Source: Acanthosepion esculentum
Lineage: Eukaryota; Mollusca; Cephalopoda; Sepiida; Sepiidae
Reading direction: 5' to 3'
DNA length: 64,000 nucleotides
Assembly: GCA_964036315.1 (NCBI GenBank)
Contig: OZ038496.1
Location: 16,832,533 to 16,896,532, forward strand
Position 1 is the stretch's first letter. The number at the start of each line of letters is the position of its first letter. The notes under the pieces were generated by a model that had not been told where the DNA came from, made no database searches, and worked only from the letters and a program-made list of their open reading frames with translations. The position numbers and the translations under genes were made by a program. Positions 54,406 to 64,000 of the stretch are shown piece by piece.

Positions 54406-54479
54406 TGACAGGATAGTTGAGAAGTGCACTAGAGCATGTGGTATTGCTTGATGACATCACGGGTCAACATAACACAAGC

Positions 54480-56300
54480 ACAATCAAAACTTACGGCATT
54501 TTATGGAGGTCGCTACCCAAGAGGGCCTTACCTTGAACCAAAAAAAAATGCAAAATAAAATGCTAAGAAATCTTCTCGTTGGAAATCTGTACATCCATAC
54601 TGGGGAGAAGTCGAACCCAGCAAAGTATGAGACTGACGGAAGATATCTGAACCATGTAACAAAAGAGAAGTGCAACAGTTCTTAGATGTGATGACATACC
54701 TATCTTGTTTCATCAAGGATGTCAGCTCTAAAACCACCGTGTTAAGTGACCTATTACACAAGAACTCTGAATTTCATTAGGAGCCACACAATCAGACAGT
54801 GTTCAAAGACCAAAAGGGTGAAGTCTCTGAAATGTCCTTCACTACTTTGACTCCAAACTCCCACTTAACATGCACTGTGATGTGAGTCTACATGGAATAG
54901 GTAGGCACAGCTCTACTACAACCGGATTCAGCTGGCAATCTATCTCCTTTCGCATATGCTAAGCAAGAGCTTAACACAAACAGAATAAAGATACGCATGT
55001 ATTGAGTGTGAGCTACTGACCATCATATTTGGCACACAGAGATTCCACACATATCTATATGTCCATGGTTCCCAAGTTATCACCATCTATAAACCTCTCA
55101 ACATGTTAATCAAAAAACTGCTCACCTCAGCCCTGGCATGCCTACAATGAATGCTCATATGACTCGAGGGGTATAACTTCAAACTTACCTATAACAAGGG
55201 ATCTGACGTCTTGGTTGATGGTAGAAGTTAAATAACTTACCTTTTAACATGGCTGCCTCCTTGTGTCTCCTTATAAAGGCAGGTCAGCTAATCTACCTCA
55301 TTTATAGGAGAGTACCTAATACAGCAGGTGGGTTAGTCCACTTGATTAGAATGTACCTGCCCAACACATTTGGGCTTGATATCCATTTCTCCACTAACAC
55401 TGAACAACTGAGAAACTGTACAATAGCCAACCCTTTCTTAACCAGCTAAGAGATACAATTATCACAGAATGGCCTGAGATAATCAAGCAGATACCAACTG
55501 ATATCAGCGTGTTCTGGTGTCTAATTGATGGTGGTCTTATCCTGAAAGGACAACAAATTGTCATTCTTCAGACTCTCCAAGAAGACATAATAAGACATCT
55601 TCATACCACTCACTTAGGACAGGAGAAAACCAAACTCCTTGCCAAGGACACTGTCTGCTGTTTAAATATAAACAGAGACATCAGTTAACGAAGTCATGCA
55701 GCATCTGCCAACAGCATCGGCTATCTCAAATATGAGAGCCGCTTATGCAACACAACATTCCAAAAATGCCATGGGATGTAGTTGACACATTTGTTCAATC
55801 TCCATGGTTATCAGTGGTCGATGATATCCAACTACTACTTCAAGTACACGGTAGTCAAACACTTACCTGCTCATTTACCAAGCAGTTTTATAGTGAATAT
55901 CACACACTAAGTCTTTGCAGATTTTCGTATACTATCAAAAGTAGTCAGTGATAATGGACCACACTCCACAAGTGCCCTCTAGCATGGATTTCCTAAAGAA
56001 TGGGGTTTCAACCATGAGAGCACTTCAGCTCGGAGACCACAGGGAAATGGCTTCTTAGAGCATCAGATAAATAGTTAAAACCATCTTCAAGAATGCCAAG
56101 CAATCTGGGACAACACCCAAAGTTGCATTGCTGCACTGATGCTGTACTCCAAACGTCATAGCAAGTCCTGCACAACTACTCATGGGTAGCCCGATCCAAT
56201 CTCTGCTTACAACAAAAATTACAAGTGATCACCAAGAACAGGACCAAATATATAGTGCTATACAACAACAACAACAAAACCAAAAGAGGTACTTCCACCA
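54480..56300 (+). pseudogene. Ty3/gypsy pol fossil (RT-RNaseH-integrase)
   Basis: In order on the plus strand, across many stops and shifts: RT thumb (REVQQFLDVMTYLSCFIKDV, about 54665-54725; LHKNSEFH), RNase H (YACIECELLTIIFGTQRFHT, YLYVHGSQVITIYKPLNMLI, GYNFKLTYNKGSDVLVDG, 54995-55225), integrase HHCC finger (HLHTTHLGQEKTKLLAKD, then CSICQQHRLSQ, 55595-55730), integrase core with DD at VVDD, SDNGPHSTSA and Glu at GNGFLEHQI (55790-56070). The tail to about 56760 may be 3' sequence. No LTRs found; gag, protease and the RT catalytic core are missing or unrecognised. Confidence 0.85.
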
Positions 56301-56925
56301 ACAGGCACTCAAGGAGGAACTACATCCCCAGTACCCTCGCCAAAAAGTAAGAGTATAAAACCCTGTGTCTGGAAGCTGGGACACAGCGACTGTAGTATCC
56401 CAAGCAGATGGTCATCCTTCTTATCACCTGAAGATCATCAATGAGTATGTTCTGCAAAAAAAAACAAAAAAAAACACCAACACATAAGGAGTATTCCAAT
56501 GATGCCAGCTCAACCATGTGTCACAAGATATCTTGAAAGCGGCATTGCAGAAATGTGGACCTTTTGTCGGTCCCCCTGTGTGTGCAATCCCAACCATAAC
56601 ATGACTCTCAAAAGTGTACCTGTAGTGGGTAGGATGGTGCAAAAATCATCAAAGATGACCTTATGAACATATGCTCATACCCTCACAGTAAGTGCCTCAT
56701 GGGGCAGAATAATCCCCTGCTTCATTGCAGCTGTTCAGGCCGTCAACCCTGAACTAGACTTTCTGTTTATTTGTCTAAGTTTGTTTTGCTTTTACAGATC
56801 TGGTATTATGATGTTTGTTTTGGAAAAATGGAGATGTAATGATATTGCCTACTATCTTCTGGATTTGCGGACCATCAATCCATTTTTCATGTACAACCGT
56901 GCATATGCACTCATAAAGAAAAGTT
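56301..56925. other. Possible gypsy 3' remainder
   Basis: Less AT-rich than neighbours and without recognised motif. The stretch 56400-56760 may contain decayed post-integrase sequence; no LTR partner is visible. Confidence 0.3.
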
Positions 56926-56929
56926 TTTG

Positions 56930-57345
56930 TTTTTTTTTAAGCATTTCACCCCAAGCAAGGCAAGAATCTCAAAAGGATTGAAGAGATTTTTTTTTCACAT
57001 TTAAATTAAGACCTAATGCTTGCTTGCACATAATCCATATACCATATAAACTTGCGTATCATGCGATTTTTGAAGACTTAATTTTATCAGATGTACTCCT
57101 GGCCTTAGCTATGCTGTTGACCAAACTATATATCTATTTACTGAACTCAAAGTAGCTTCAAAATTAGGTCTTCGAAAGTCACATAATATGCGGGTATATA
57201 CGGTATATTAGATTAAGTCAACAGTCGGATCAGGACCAATCATGTTGACCATGAATTTTGGATTGTGTTAAGTACCTCAAGACAGATTGCAGAAGCACCA
57301 GCCCAATTATGGCAGCAATATTTGATGCACAAATGAATAGTAGAC
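56930..57345 (-). pseudogene. LINE-A fragments, minus strand
   Basis: 56935-56985 is the tail (AAGCATTTCACCCCAAGCAA). 57225-57345 reads on the minus strand YCCHNWAGASAICLEVLNT, parallel to YCCHIWSGAPAVCLRVLD at 5640-5690. Unassigned AT-rich text lies between. Confidence 0.65.
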
Positions 57346-57419
57346 TTGTAAATATGCAAGATAAATTCTTGCAAGAAAAATGATTGTTTATCTAAAGTAG
57401 GGTAACCAGATTGGACTTC

Positions 57420-57780
57420 TTCTATGGACATAAGCAATCATGGCTCTCCACAATTTCCTGTCATTTGTAGCTCTTAGTAACTTTTATCTTTTCACTATTT
57501 CTCCTAACCTCTGTTCTGCCAACCATTTACATAAACATATTAGGTTGGTTATGCACAGATTTCTCTTTTATCTTCAATCTGTCCTGTGAGTGTTAAATTT
57601 TATTAGCACTCTTTCCTCATTATGTACTCTAGAAATTTTAATGATGGCTTTCTGATGTTAAGTAAAAGTGTCCTTTTTGTTTCCATTTCCTCTAAAACTT
57701 TGTCATTGCCCACATATTCAGTCCATGGTATTCTCAGCATCCTAATGTAGAACCGCATTTCTATATACATATTTCATTAG
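57420..57780 (-). pseudogene. LINE-C 3' region, minus strand
   Basis: ATCATGGCTCTCCACAATTT, AATCTGTCCTGTGAGTGTTA, CATATTCAGTCCATGGTATT are colinear with 39880-40190. On the minus strand it reads MRFYIRMLRIPWTEYVGN then DKVLEEMETK. Confidence 0.75.
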
Positions 57781-58133
57781 CTGCAGTCATTGCAAATTAA
57801 AAGTCTTTCGCATCTCATTTCATGATGACTGTGATTATGACATTTTTGACTCAATCCTAACACCAAAACCATCTAGTCAACTCTTTGTCTTCCAACTGTT
57901 TCCTTTATACTGAATTTGCTATCTATTGGGCAGCGTTCGGCTAACCTTTTGCTCCATCTATTATCCTTTGCCCTTGATATATCATATCCACTTTCATTTT
58001 TATGTCTTCATCACTTCTACTTAATATTGATCTCTTCTCTGACCCATATTAACCTCTTTCTATCTCTGAGAATTAGCCCTAGAATCGCACTTTCCCTTAC
58101 ATGCCGATGAAAAAAAAAAAATTATTTTTCCCA

Positions 58134-58135
<2 letters not shown>
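57781..58135. other. Unassigned interval
   Basis: No feature recognised. Confidence 0.35.
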
Positions 58136-58138
<3 letters not shown>

Positions 58139-58182
<44 letters not shown>

Positions 58183-58310
58183 AGCAAATGCTCTGTTTTA
58201 TAATAAACAGTATTAAATAACATTTACCGGCCTGAATGTCCGAGAAATTTTCATATTGAAATTCATATTCAAATTGAACGTTAAACATATATATATATAT
58301 ATATAGTGTA
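58139..58310. repeat. (TA)n and SINE-A tail copy
   Basis: (TA)n 58139-58179, then AAGCAAATGCTCTGTTTTAT, AATAACATTTACCGGCCTGA and ATGTCCGAGAAATTTTCATA, the inverted SINE-A tail; TTGAACGTTAAACATATATA closes it at 58276-58305. No B box remains. Confidence 0.65.
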
Positions 58311-58314
58311 ATCC

Positions 58315-58655
58315 ACAGACAGACTGTTTTGCTGTATCACAGCACCTCAGTGTGGCTAGATGTCTGATTGCTTCAAGCCAGGATCAAAACACAACCAATT
58401 TAACATCAATCAGAGGTCCTAGGTTATTGTCACATGGCAGAGAAGAAGGGAAATTTTTTTGTTTTTCTATGTGAAATATGCCAGTGGCCCAGAGAACTCA
58501 ATTTGTACTTGAAGAGAAATGCATTAATAGCAGTAGGAGCCACTACTGCCAGATTTACATATGGGCTAGTATGGACTGTTAACCAGAACCCTAAGACTAG
58601 AAGGGTCCCCATGGGTCCTCTTGTCTTGTGCCTCTGACAAAACTAAAAAAGCATG
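58315..58655. other. Unassigned interval
   Basis: Two overlapping open frames on opposite strands (58430-58637) carry no recognised motif. Confidence 0.35.
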
Positions 58656-58659
58656 GATA

Positions 58660-59080
58660 TAAGAACAGGGGATATTTGTTTATTTTCAGCTTTAATGAGG
58701 CTCCTTTGAACTAATAAAAAAATACTAAATAAACAAATAAATAAATTAATTAACAAATTAATTAAATAATAAAAGCAATTTAACAAAATACAGATACATG
58801 CATATACACAAGTAAATTTAATAATAATAAACAACAAATAATTAATGAACAAATAAAAAATATCCTAAGTAATCAATAAGAATGAATAATGAGTGATAAG
58901 TTTGCAAACAACCCTATACACTAGCTACAAATAACCCCATTTGAATCCACAATTAGTTTTACTCATTAGCTTTGAGATTAATTTTAAATATAGCTGTTGC
59001 CACCTTCCCAAAAACTGCTAGAATAATACAATAAACCAGAAATACCTTGATACCCATAATGCACTATTGGCCACCATATG
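58660..59080 (+). repeat. Penelope-like 3' UTR
   Basis: Long AATAAATAAATTAATTAAC-type A/T text, then CTACAAATAACCCCATTTGA, ATCCACAATTAGTTTTACTC and CCCATAATGCACTATTGGCC, colinear with the reverse complement of 41850-42180 and with 1560-1815. No coding part. Confidence 0.6.
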
Positions 59081-59094
59081 TAAATAGTCAAGCG

Positions 59095-59549
59095 ACAGCC
59101 AACATACATGGAGCAGGAAAACAGAATGTCACCACTCAGTGCTTACCTCAGTGTCCACTTTTATATTTACGTAAGCTCTATTGCTGACATTGAGTATGTT
59201 TACCCATAAATATAACATAACTTAAAACTATATTTATATCATATTTAGTTCCTGGTAAACACTAGTACACTTTTGCTACATTTATAACCTAATATAGACT
59301 TTGACAAATTTAAATTTGACTGCTCTCATGAGAACGTACCTATCCCACCACAATCACAAACCTACAAACTGATAATGCAATAAAACTAGAAACAGCTGAC
59401 GTAATGACCGATAATGCAACATTGATCAGTAGACAGCACACATGGCCCAGAGATTGCATTCAAGCATACAAGAGACAGTCACCACTCAATGCTGAACAGT
59501 AGTGTGCACTTTTCTCCAAGAATATAGCAGACATTTAAACTATATTTTT

Positions 59550-59560
<11 letters not shown>
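59095..59560 (+). repeat. Two diverged single-arm copies of the 205-bp hairpin
   Basis: 59100-59240 (CACCACTCAGTGCTTACCTC, GTGTCCACTTTTATATTTAC, ACCCATAAATATAACA) and 59450-59560 (CACCACTCAATGCTGAACAG, AGACATTTAAACTATATTTT) match the right half and tail of 53086-53223. They carry no inverted arm, so the ancestral form was not a palindrome. Confidence 0.65.
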
Positions 59561-59590
<30 letters not shown>

Positions 59591-59597
<7 letters not shown>

Positions 59598-59795
59598 TGG
59601 ACATGGAAGTCAGCACTTAGAGGCGACAGTCTGTTTCATGCTAGTGCAATCGTCAGGCGATTGCACTAGCATGAAACAGACTGTCGCCTCTAAGTGCTGA
59701 CTTCCATGTCCACTTTTATATTTACACACGCTCTATCTCTGATATTGAGCACTTTACCCCATAAATATAGCACACTTTAAGACTATATTTCTGCA
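59591..59795 (+). mobile_element. Perfect-loop hairpin element, copy 2
   Basis: 59591-59652 and 59658-59719 are perfect 62-bp reverse complements around TCAGG, followed by the 76-base tail. Two differences from 53019-53223. (TA)n on both sides. Confidence 0.93.
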
Positions 59796-59899
59796 TATAT
59801 ATATATATAAAAGTAAACCCTCTCTAAATTCGATCATGTCTCTCACTCTACACCTCATTACCCTCTCTGTTAAATTCCATAAACTTAATACTACCCATC

Positions 59900-60131
59900 A
59901 AAAGTGTATAGGTTCATTTCAATTTTCATTTATCATTTTTCGTTTCACCGTTTGGAAGTGGAGTCTGATGAGCCAGTGTCCTTTAATAAAGGGCTTGGCG
60001 AAATAAATTATTACATGGAGCCTTAAAGGGGCCTGTTTTTCCTTTAAATTATTAGCTCTGGATTTACATTGAGCTCTCAGGATTTCATCCTTTTTGGGAC
60101 TACCTATTGGGATTACCAAATTCTTCTTAGG

Positions 60132-60165
<34 letters not shown>
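59900..60165 (+). ncRNA. Candidate hammerhead ribozyme-like core
   Basis: CTGATGA at 59965-59971, stem II GCCA (59972-59975) pairing with TGGC (59996-59999), an inner seven-pair hairpin capped by AAT (59978-59994), then GAAA at 60000-60003: the conserved hammerhead core in the right order. A three-pair stem III (60003-60005 with 60009-60011) would put the cleavage site after T60012, but I find only two pairs for stem I, so activity is doubtful. The segment ends in (TA)n at 60136-60165. Confidence 0.4.
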
Positions 60166-60168
<3 letters not shown>

Positions 60169-60169
60169 G

Positions 60170-61400
60170 TATTTCTTTCATGCAAGCTTCATTAGGATGA
60201 ATTATATTTATTGTTAACAGGAAATGGATTGTTCTATCTATGTATTTCGCATTATAGAATGTTTTATTTTAATATTGTGTGCATGTTCATAGTTGATATT
60301 AGTGAGAGTTGGTTTTTGGTTTTTATTAATAAGGCTTCCACTATTTTTAGCCTATTTTTACATGGAGACGATGCTATTATATTGGTATTATCAACAAGTT
60401 AACAGTAAATATAATTCATCCTTGATAATGTCTAAAGGTATAGTTGAAAGTGATTGGAAAAATAAAACATTTGGACAGATTTGTATAATTCATCTATGGA
60501 AAAGAAAAAAATTATAAGATCATATGAGAAATTGCATTAAAAACTTAATCAAAGCACCTTGTCTATCATATTTAATGAAACCTGTACATATATATATATA
60601 TATATTAATCAAAATGTAAATTAATAAAAAATTTACAAAACTCACATGAAACTAAATATGAAGAATCAAATAGAAAATTTTTTACAAATTTTTTACAAAT
60701 TTTTTACAAATTATATCAAGTTTGATTTTGATTTGTATTGTAATAAACCATATTTTCATGTTATTTTAATTTCCCTCTTTGCACATAACACTTTTTTCAT
60801 TCTTTTTTTGGCCCTCCCTGCAAACCCCTGTTCATATCTATAATGACTTCAACGGAATCTGTTAGACTTTTAGCTCCTTTTATTGTTATTTTTATTGGTT
60901 CCACCATATTTTCTCTGGAATAATTGGTTTTGTTCTGCCTTCAGTGTCAGACAGCAAAAGACCTCCTCAAAAATAGATGATGACTCAAGAAGAAACGGTT
61001 CTGGTCGTAAATCAACAACGTCCATATTTTAATGATTCTTATCTTTCTACAGTTCCCCAAGACAGATGGCTGTCTCTCTGTGACATATTTGCTAAAGTCT
61101 GGTTTCCATGACAACAGAGCAGGATAAAATCTGTGAAATGATTATTATCATTTTTCTATCAAATTCTTTTCTATTTCAGGTGAAGGTTTTAACTTATGAC
61201 TACTAAATTTTGGGTTCATGACATAGCTCATCTGGTAAATAATGTTTTTTTTTTCTAATATCCACAAGTCATTTTGTTCTGGGACTAAGTATAAAGACAA
61301 CTACACTAATTTTATCAAAATCTTTGTCGTTACCCATTCAGCTTAATGCTGTGAGGTTTTAATAAACATTAGGGTTAAACTAGAAAATTTGTAACATGAA
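60170..61400. other. Unassigned AT-rich interval
   Basis: No gene supported. AATTTTTTAC is repeated three times at 60676-60708. No long open frame has a domain signature. Confidence 0.4.
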
Positions 61401-61414
61401 AAGATTCTTTAATA

Positions 61415-61740
61415 TTAGAATTGTTCTGACTACTGACTTCATTCATTTTGTCTAAGGTACCTTTTTATTACCAGAATTAATCATTATTATTCCCAGACTT
61501 GTTCAGATTACTGATTCCTTTCATTCTTTTTGTCTAAAGTACCTTTTTATTACCAGATTTAGTCATTATTATTCCAAATCTTATTCAGACTATTGATTTC
61601 ATTCATTTTGTCTATAGTACCTTTTTATTATAAGAATGGGTTATTATCATTCCAAGAGTTCTTCAGATTACTTATTCCCTTTATTTTGTCTCAGCTGAAT
61701 ATTTTCATTATCCTTTCAAGAATTGTTTAGACTATTAAGC
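61415..61740. repeat. Degenerate 94-bp tandem repeat, about 3.5 units
   Basis: TCAGATTACTGATTCCTTTC, ATTTTGTCTAAAGTACCTTT and TTATTACCAGAATTAATCAT recur at roughly 61425, 61500, 61585 and 61670 with drift. Confidence 0.75.
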
Positions 61741-61744
61741 TTTT

Positions 61745-62145
61745 CTCATATAGAACACACATTTGTCCAGTTAAAGATATATAATTATTTGTGAAGGTAG
61801 CAATACATTTATATTTGAATATACTGTTATATAAACTAATCCAAAGAAAAAGAAAAAGTTTTTTTTTTATATTGATAAAAATGTTCAAATGATCTAGCTT
61901 GGAATCCTGTCATACTTTTCTTTCAGAAATAAACTGTTTATATAATATCACAAATTTCAAAAGTATTTCCTTAGAAATGAAATTAGAAAAATAGCAATGA
62001 TCTCAAAATATTTCAAGTAATTTGATACTAAATTTTATTTAAATTGATTTGAAGGAATATAACATTTAAAAAAGAAAAACAATTAGATATTTACAAAGTT
62101 TAGTATTTTCCAAAGAATTTATGAATTTTATATTTTATCCAACAT
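61745..62145. other. Unassigned AT-rich interval
   Basis: No feature recognised. Confidence 0.35.
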
Positions 62146-62149
62146 ATTT

Positions 62150-62370
62150 TTATGAATTCAAACATTATTTTTAGTGCTATCTGCCACCTACAAACTTCAA
62201 AAATATAAATGCAATGCCAATCACCATTTTCGGTCTTCCTGCATACTATTCTTTTATTGTCTTTTCTTACACTTCTCCTCACTAAAGTTTTCTCATTCTC
62301 TTTCACTCTCAGTAATCTCTTGTAACTTTGTGACATCACCACCTTGTGTGGGTCGAAATGATTAAAAAAA
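62150..62370 (+). pseudogene. LINE-A 3' tail
   Basis: ATATAAATGCAATGCCAATC (FKCNVNRH position), CTCTTTCACTCTCAGTAATC, CACCACCTTGTGTGGGTCGA, ending in AATGATT plus an A run. Confidence 0.72.
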
Positions 62371-62399
62371 AAGAATGGTCTGGTGCTCCTCTATATATC

Positions 62400-62640
62400 T
62401 AAAGATGCTTGATAAAATCCAAAGAAAAATCAACAATATTATTGGTACTGATCTGGCATGTCATCTTCATACACTTTCCCAGTGCCATAAAGTTGCCTCT
62501 CTCTGCTTTTTCTTTAAATAGTTTCATGGTAATTGTACTACTGAGCTTTGTTCTATGATATCTTAACTGTACTAGACTGGTGACAAGCTCAGCAATTTAA
62601 AGTTGAGTTGGCTAGATGCAACTGCAACTTTTATGCTGTT
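62400..62640 (+). pseudogene. LINE-A copy, 5' part, split by an LTR fossil
   Basis: CTGGCATGTCATCTTCATAC, GTTTCATGGTAATTGTACTA (FHGN position), GTTGGCTAGATGCAACTGCA; colinear with 24745-24935. The copy resumes at 63316 with CACTTCTCGCCGGTGGAAAT. Confidence 0.65.
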
Positions 62641-63315
62641 GTGGAGTAAGTAACACAAATGAACTAGGCAAGACACCTTAAATAAAGAACAAGTAAGTCA
62701 GAGAAGTCCATTGGTGTCAGTCAGAGGAATTTCTAATAGACGTCATGGTGAGTAGTCTAAGCAAGATATAATATTATAACTGTTAGGAGTGAGTTATAAT
62801 AGTAGTGATGAGGGATCAAAACTCATACAGAGAAGGAGAAAGTACTTTTTGCTTCAGAGCACAAGATAACAGTGACAATGAGAAATTAGAACCACAGTCG
62901 TTTAATGTTTTCTCTTTGGTGTGTATAAAAAAGAAAAAGTGAAAGAGGAACAAAAAACATATTCTTTCAGTATGGAAGAATTATTAGCCCAAGTGATAAA
63001 AATACAACAACAGCAACAACAGCAGTTGTTAGAACTCCAGAAACAACAAAGTTTAATTGAAAGGTCAGTTTAGATGGAGATTTGTCTGAGAATAACAGAC
63101 CAGTACTGTACTCAAGCCTGCTTTGGTGGGGACTGGGTAAATTTTAACCAGTGGCCTAGGTTTCTCATAGTAAACTTGATCTGGTTTCACATCTAGTCTG
63201 CAGTGAGGCGACTGGTAAATACCAGCCCGTTAGAGTCAATATGGAGAATTTCTAACAGACATCATGGCGAATAGCCTAAGCAAGACATAATATTATTTGT
63301 TAGGAGTGAGTTATA
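62641..63315 (+). mobile_element. LTR-retroelement fossil nested in LINE-A
   Basis: AATTTCTAATAGACGTCATG then GTTAGGAGTGAGTTATA (62730-62795) returns as AATTTCTAACAGACATCATG then GTTAGGAGTGAGTTATA (63247-63315): two short terminal direct repeats. The interior begins with a gag-like start, MEELLAQVIKIQQQQQQQLL then ELQKQQSLIERSV (62972-63073), stopped by TAG. Almost everything else internal is deleted. Confidence 0.6.
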
Positions 63316-63575
63316 TACTAAGTGTTTCTTCTATTGCACTTCTCGCCGGTGGAAATCTCTTCTGGCTCTATGCTTTCCAGTCAACTTTAGTCTTCAAAAG
63401 TTTAAATGCAATGTCAATTGCTATTTACTATCCTCCTGATTACACTTGTTTTGTTCTTGCTCCTTAGTAATGTTTCTGTTTCTAATTCTTCCACACCCAG
63501 TAACCCCTTGTGTCTTAGTGGCTTTACTGCCTTGCTTGGGGTGACCTTGATTAAAAAACGAAATACTGTCTTGAT
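63316..63575 (+). pseudogene. LINE-A copy, 3' part
   Basis: CACTTCTCGCCGGTGGAAAT, TTTAAATGCAATGTCAATTG (FKCNVNxx), CCCCTTGTGTCTTAGTGGC, TGCCTTGCTTGGGGTGACCT and an A-rich end. It completes the copy that starts at 62400. Confidence 0.75.
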
Positions 63576-63654
63576 CACTGAATTTCCACACCTCTGTAAA
63601 GAAACATTTTTGTAAGGGAAATAACTATAAATGCCCCACTAACATTCCTTACTT

Positions 63655-63860
63655 ATTAATGTTTGCTGCCTTGTGGGTCATCGTCATCATGGCTTGGCTT
63701 CACAAAACGAAGTCCAAGAGGGAGTCTGTTCATGTTGATTGCGGGCACGTTTGTGACTAATAAGTCCAATGCAGGACAGGCATACACAGTCGCAGTAGTT
63801 TCAGTTGAAAGTCCGTCCTGCGCTCGGTGGCATAGCATTGCAGTATTTCCCTGAGAACAG
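63655..63860. other. GC-rich block of unknown nature
   Basis: About half G+C in an otherwise AT-rich neighbourhood, open on both strands (60-63 codons). The minus frame contains LVTNVPAINMNRLPLGLRFV. No domain recognised. A conserved SINE core, an exon or a CpG-retaining repeat are all possible. Confidence 0.35.
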
Positions 63861-64000
63861 CCCAGCAGGTATTTTTAAAGAAGCATGGTGGGTACAGTTT
63901 GACAAAACCACATACACAATGATAATTAAATGTTTCATAATAATTCTTATATTTTGTAACTATTCATTGAAGGAAAATTTTTTCAGGATTTTAAACCATT

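Noticed and set aside
54528..54761. Minus-strand 77-codon frame
   Set aside because: Antisense shadow of the gypsy RT thumb region on the plus strand.

Overview
The window is AT-rich eukaryotic DNA made almost entirely of repeats. I could not support a single intact host gene, exon or tRNA gene. Long (TA)n tracts, tRNA- and 5S-derived SINEs, LINE 3' ends, Tc1/mariner elements, Penelope-like fragments and a fossil Ty3/gypsy pol suggest a lophotrochozoan animal. A coleoid cephalopod is my best guess; this is an inference from repeat style, not from a marker gene.

Layout. 1-5.7 kb: fold-back repeats, a polypyrimidine tract, a Penelope-like 3' end, a MITE, a mariner fossil, and a LINE (RT to C2H2 tail) split by a solo-LTR-like insert. 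6-13.9 kb: mariner and LINE fragments, an N-truncated Tc1 element, a 1.1-kb TATC minisatellite, a Tc1-like MITE and a 5S-derived SINE. 13.9-21.5 kb: a LINE 3' end (minus strand) in which a 218-bp segment is amplified about 33.6-fold into a satellite. 21.8-30.2 kb: fold-back SINEs, a 1-kb inverted duplication with arms 4.5 kb apart, pogo/Tigger-like MITEs, and a plant-type mariner derivative nested in a fold-back SINE. 30.5-36 kb: SINEs, hairpins and a tandem array of eight tRNA-like monomers. 36-50.3 kb: LINE and Penelope-like fragments, minisatellites, a 65-bp palindrome, and a 5S+tRNA composite SINE. 50.8-54 kb: SINEs set in about 3 kb of AT minisatellite, and a perfect-stem hairpin element whose near-identical twin lies at 59.6 kb. 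54.5-56.4 kb: the gypsy pol fossil. 57-64 kb: LINE and Penelope-like tails, a hammerhead-ribozyme-like core, and an LTR fossil nested in a LINE.

Family labels are mine. LINE-A is CR1/jockey-like, with a C-terminus reading RTSRLWNSLP and a 3' UTR ending GCCTTGCTTGGGGTGAAATG plus an A run. LINE-B has a 3' UTR with TACCTTGAGTGGCTCTTGGG. LINE-C carries the motif RRMLxIPWTEHVSN. LINE-D ends in a C2H2 finger. SINE-A is tRNA-related with a tail ending in (TA)n. SINE-B is tRNA-related with a GGAGTAATGG-type A box. FB-SINE is a fold-back SINE.

The best candidate for something undescribed is the FB-SINE family. All six copies carry an inverted duplicate of their own 3' end. Three have clear 12-13-bp target-site duplications outside the whole fold-back unit, so the unit inserted as one piece. 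The duplicated arm holds a hammerhead-like core (CTGAAGA, a GGCC/GGCC stem, then GAAA). Other short repeats here, including SINE-A tails and the 53.0/59.6-kb pair, show the same snap-back layout. This points to a shared mechanism, possibly Penelope-like retrotransposition. No alignment or folding program was run; identities and coordinates are read by eye.
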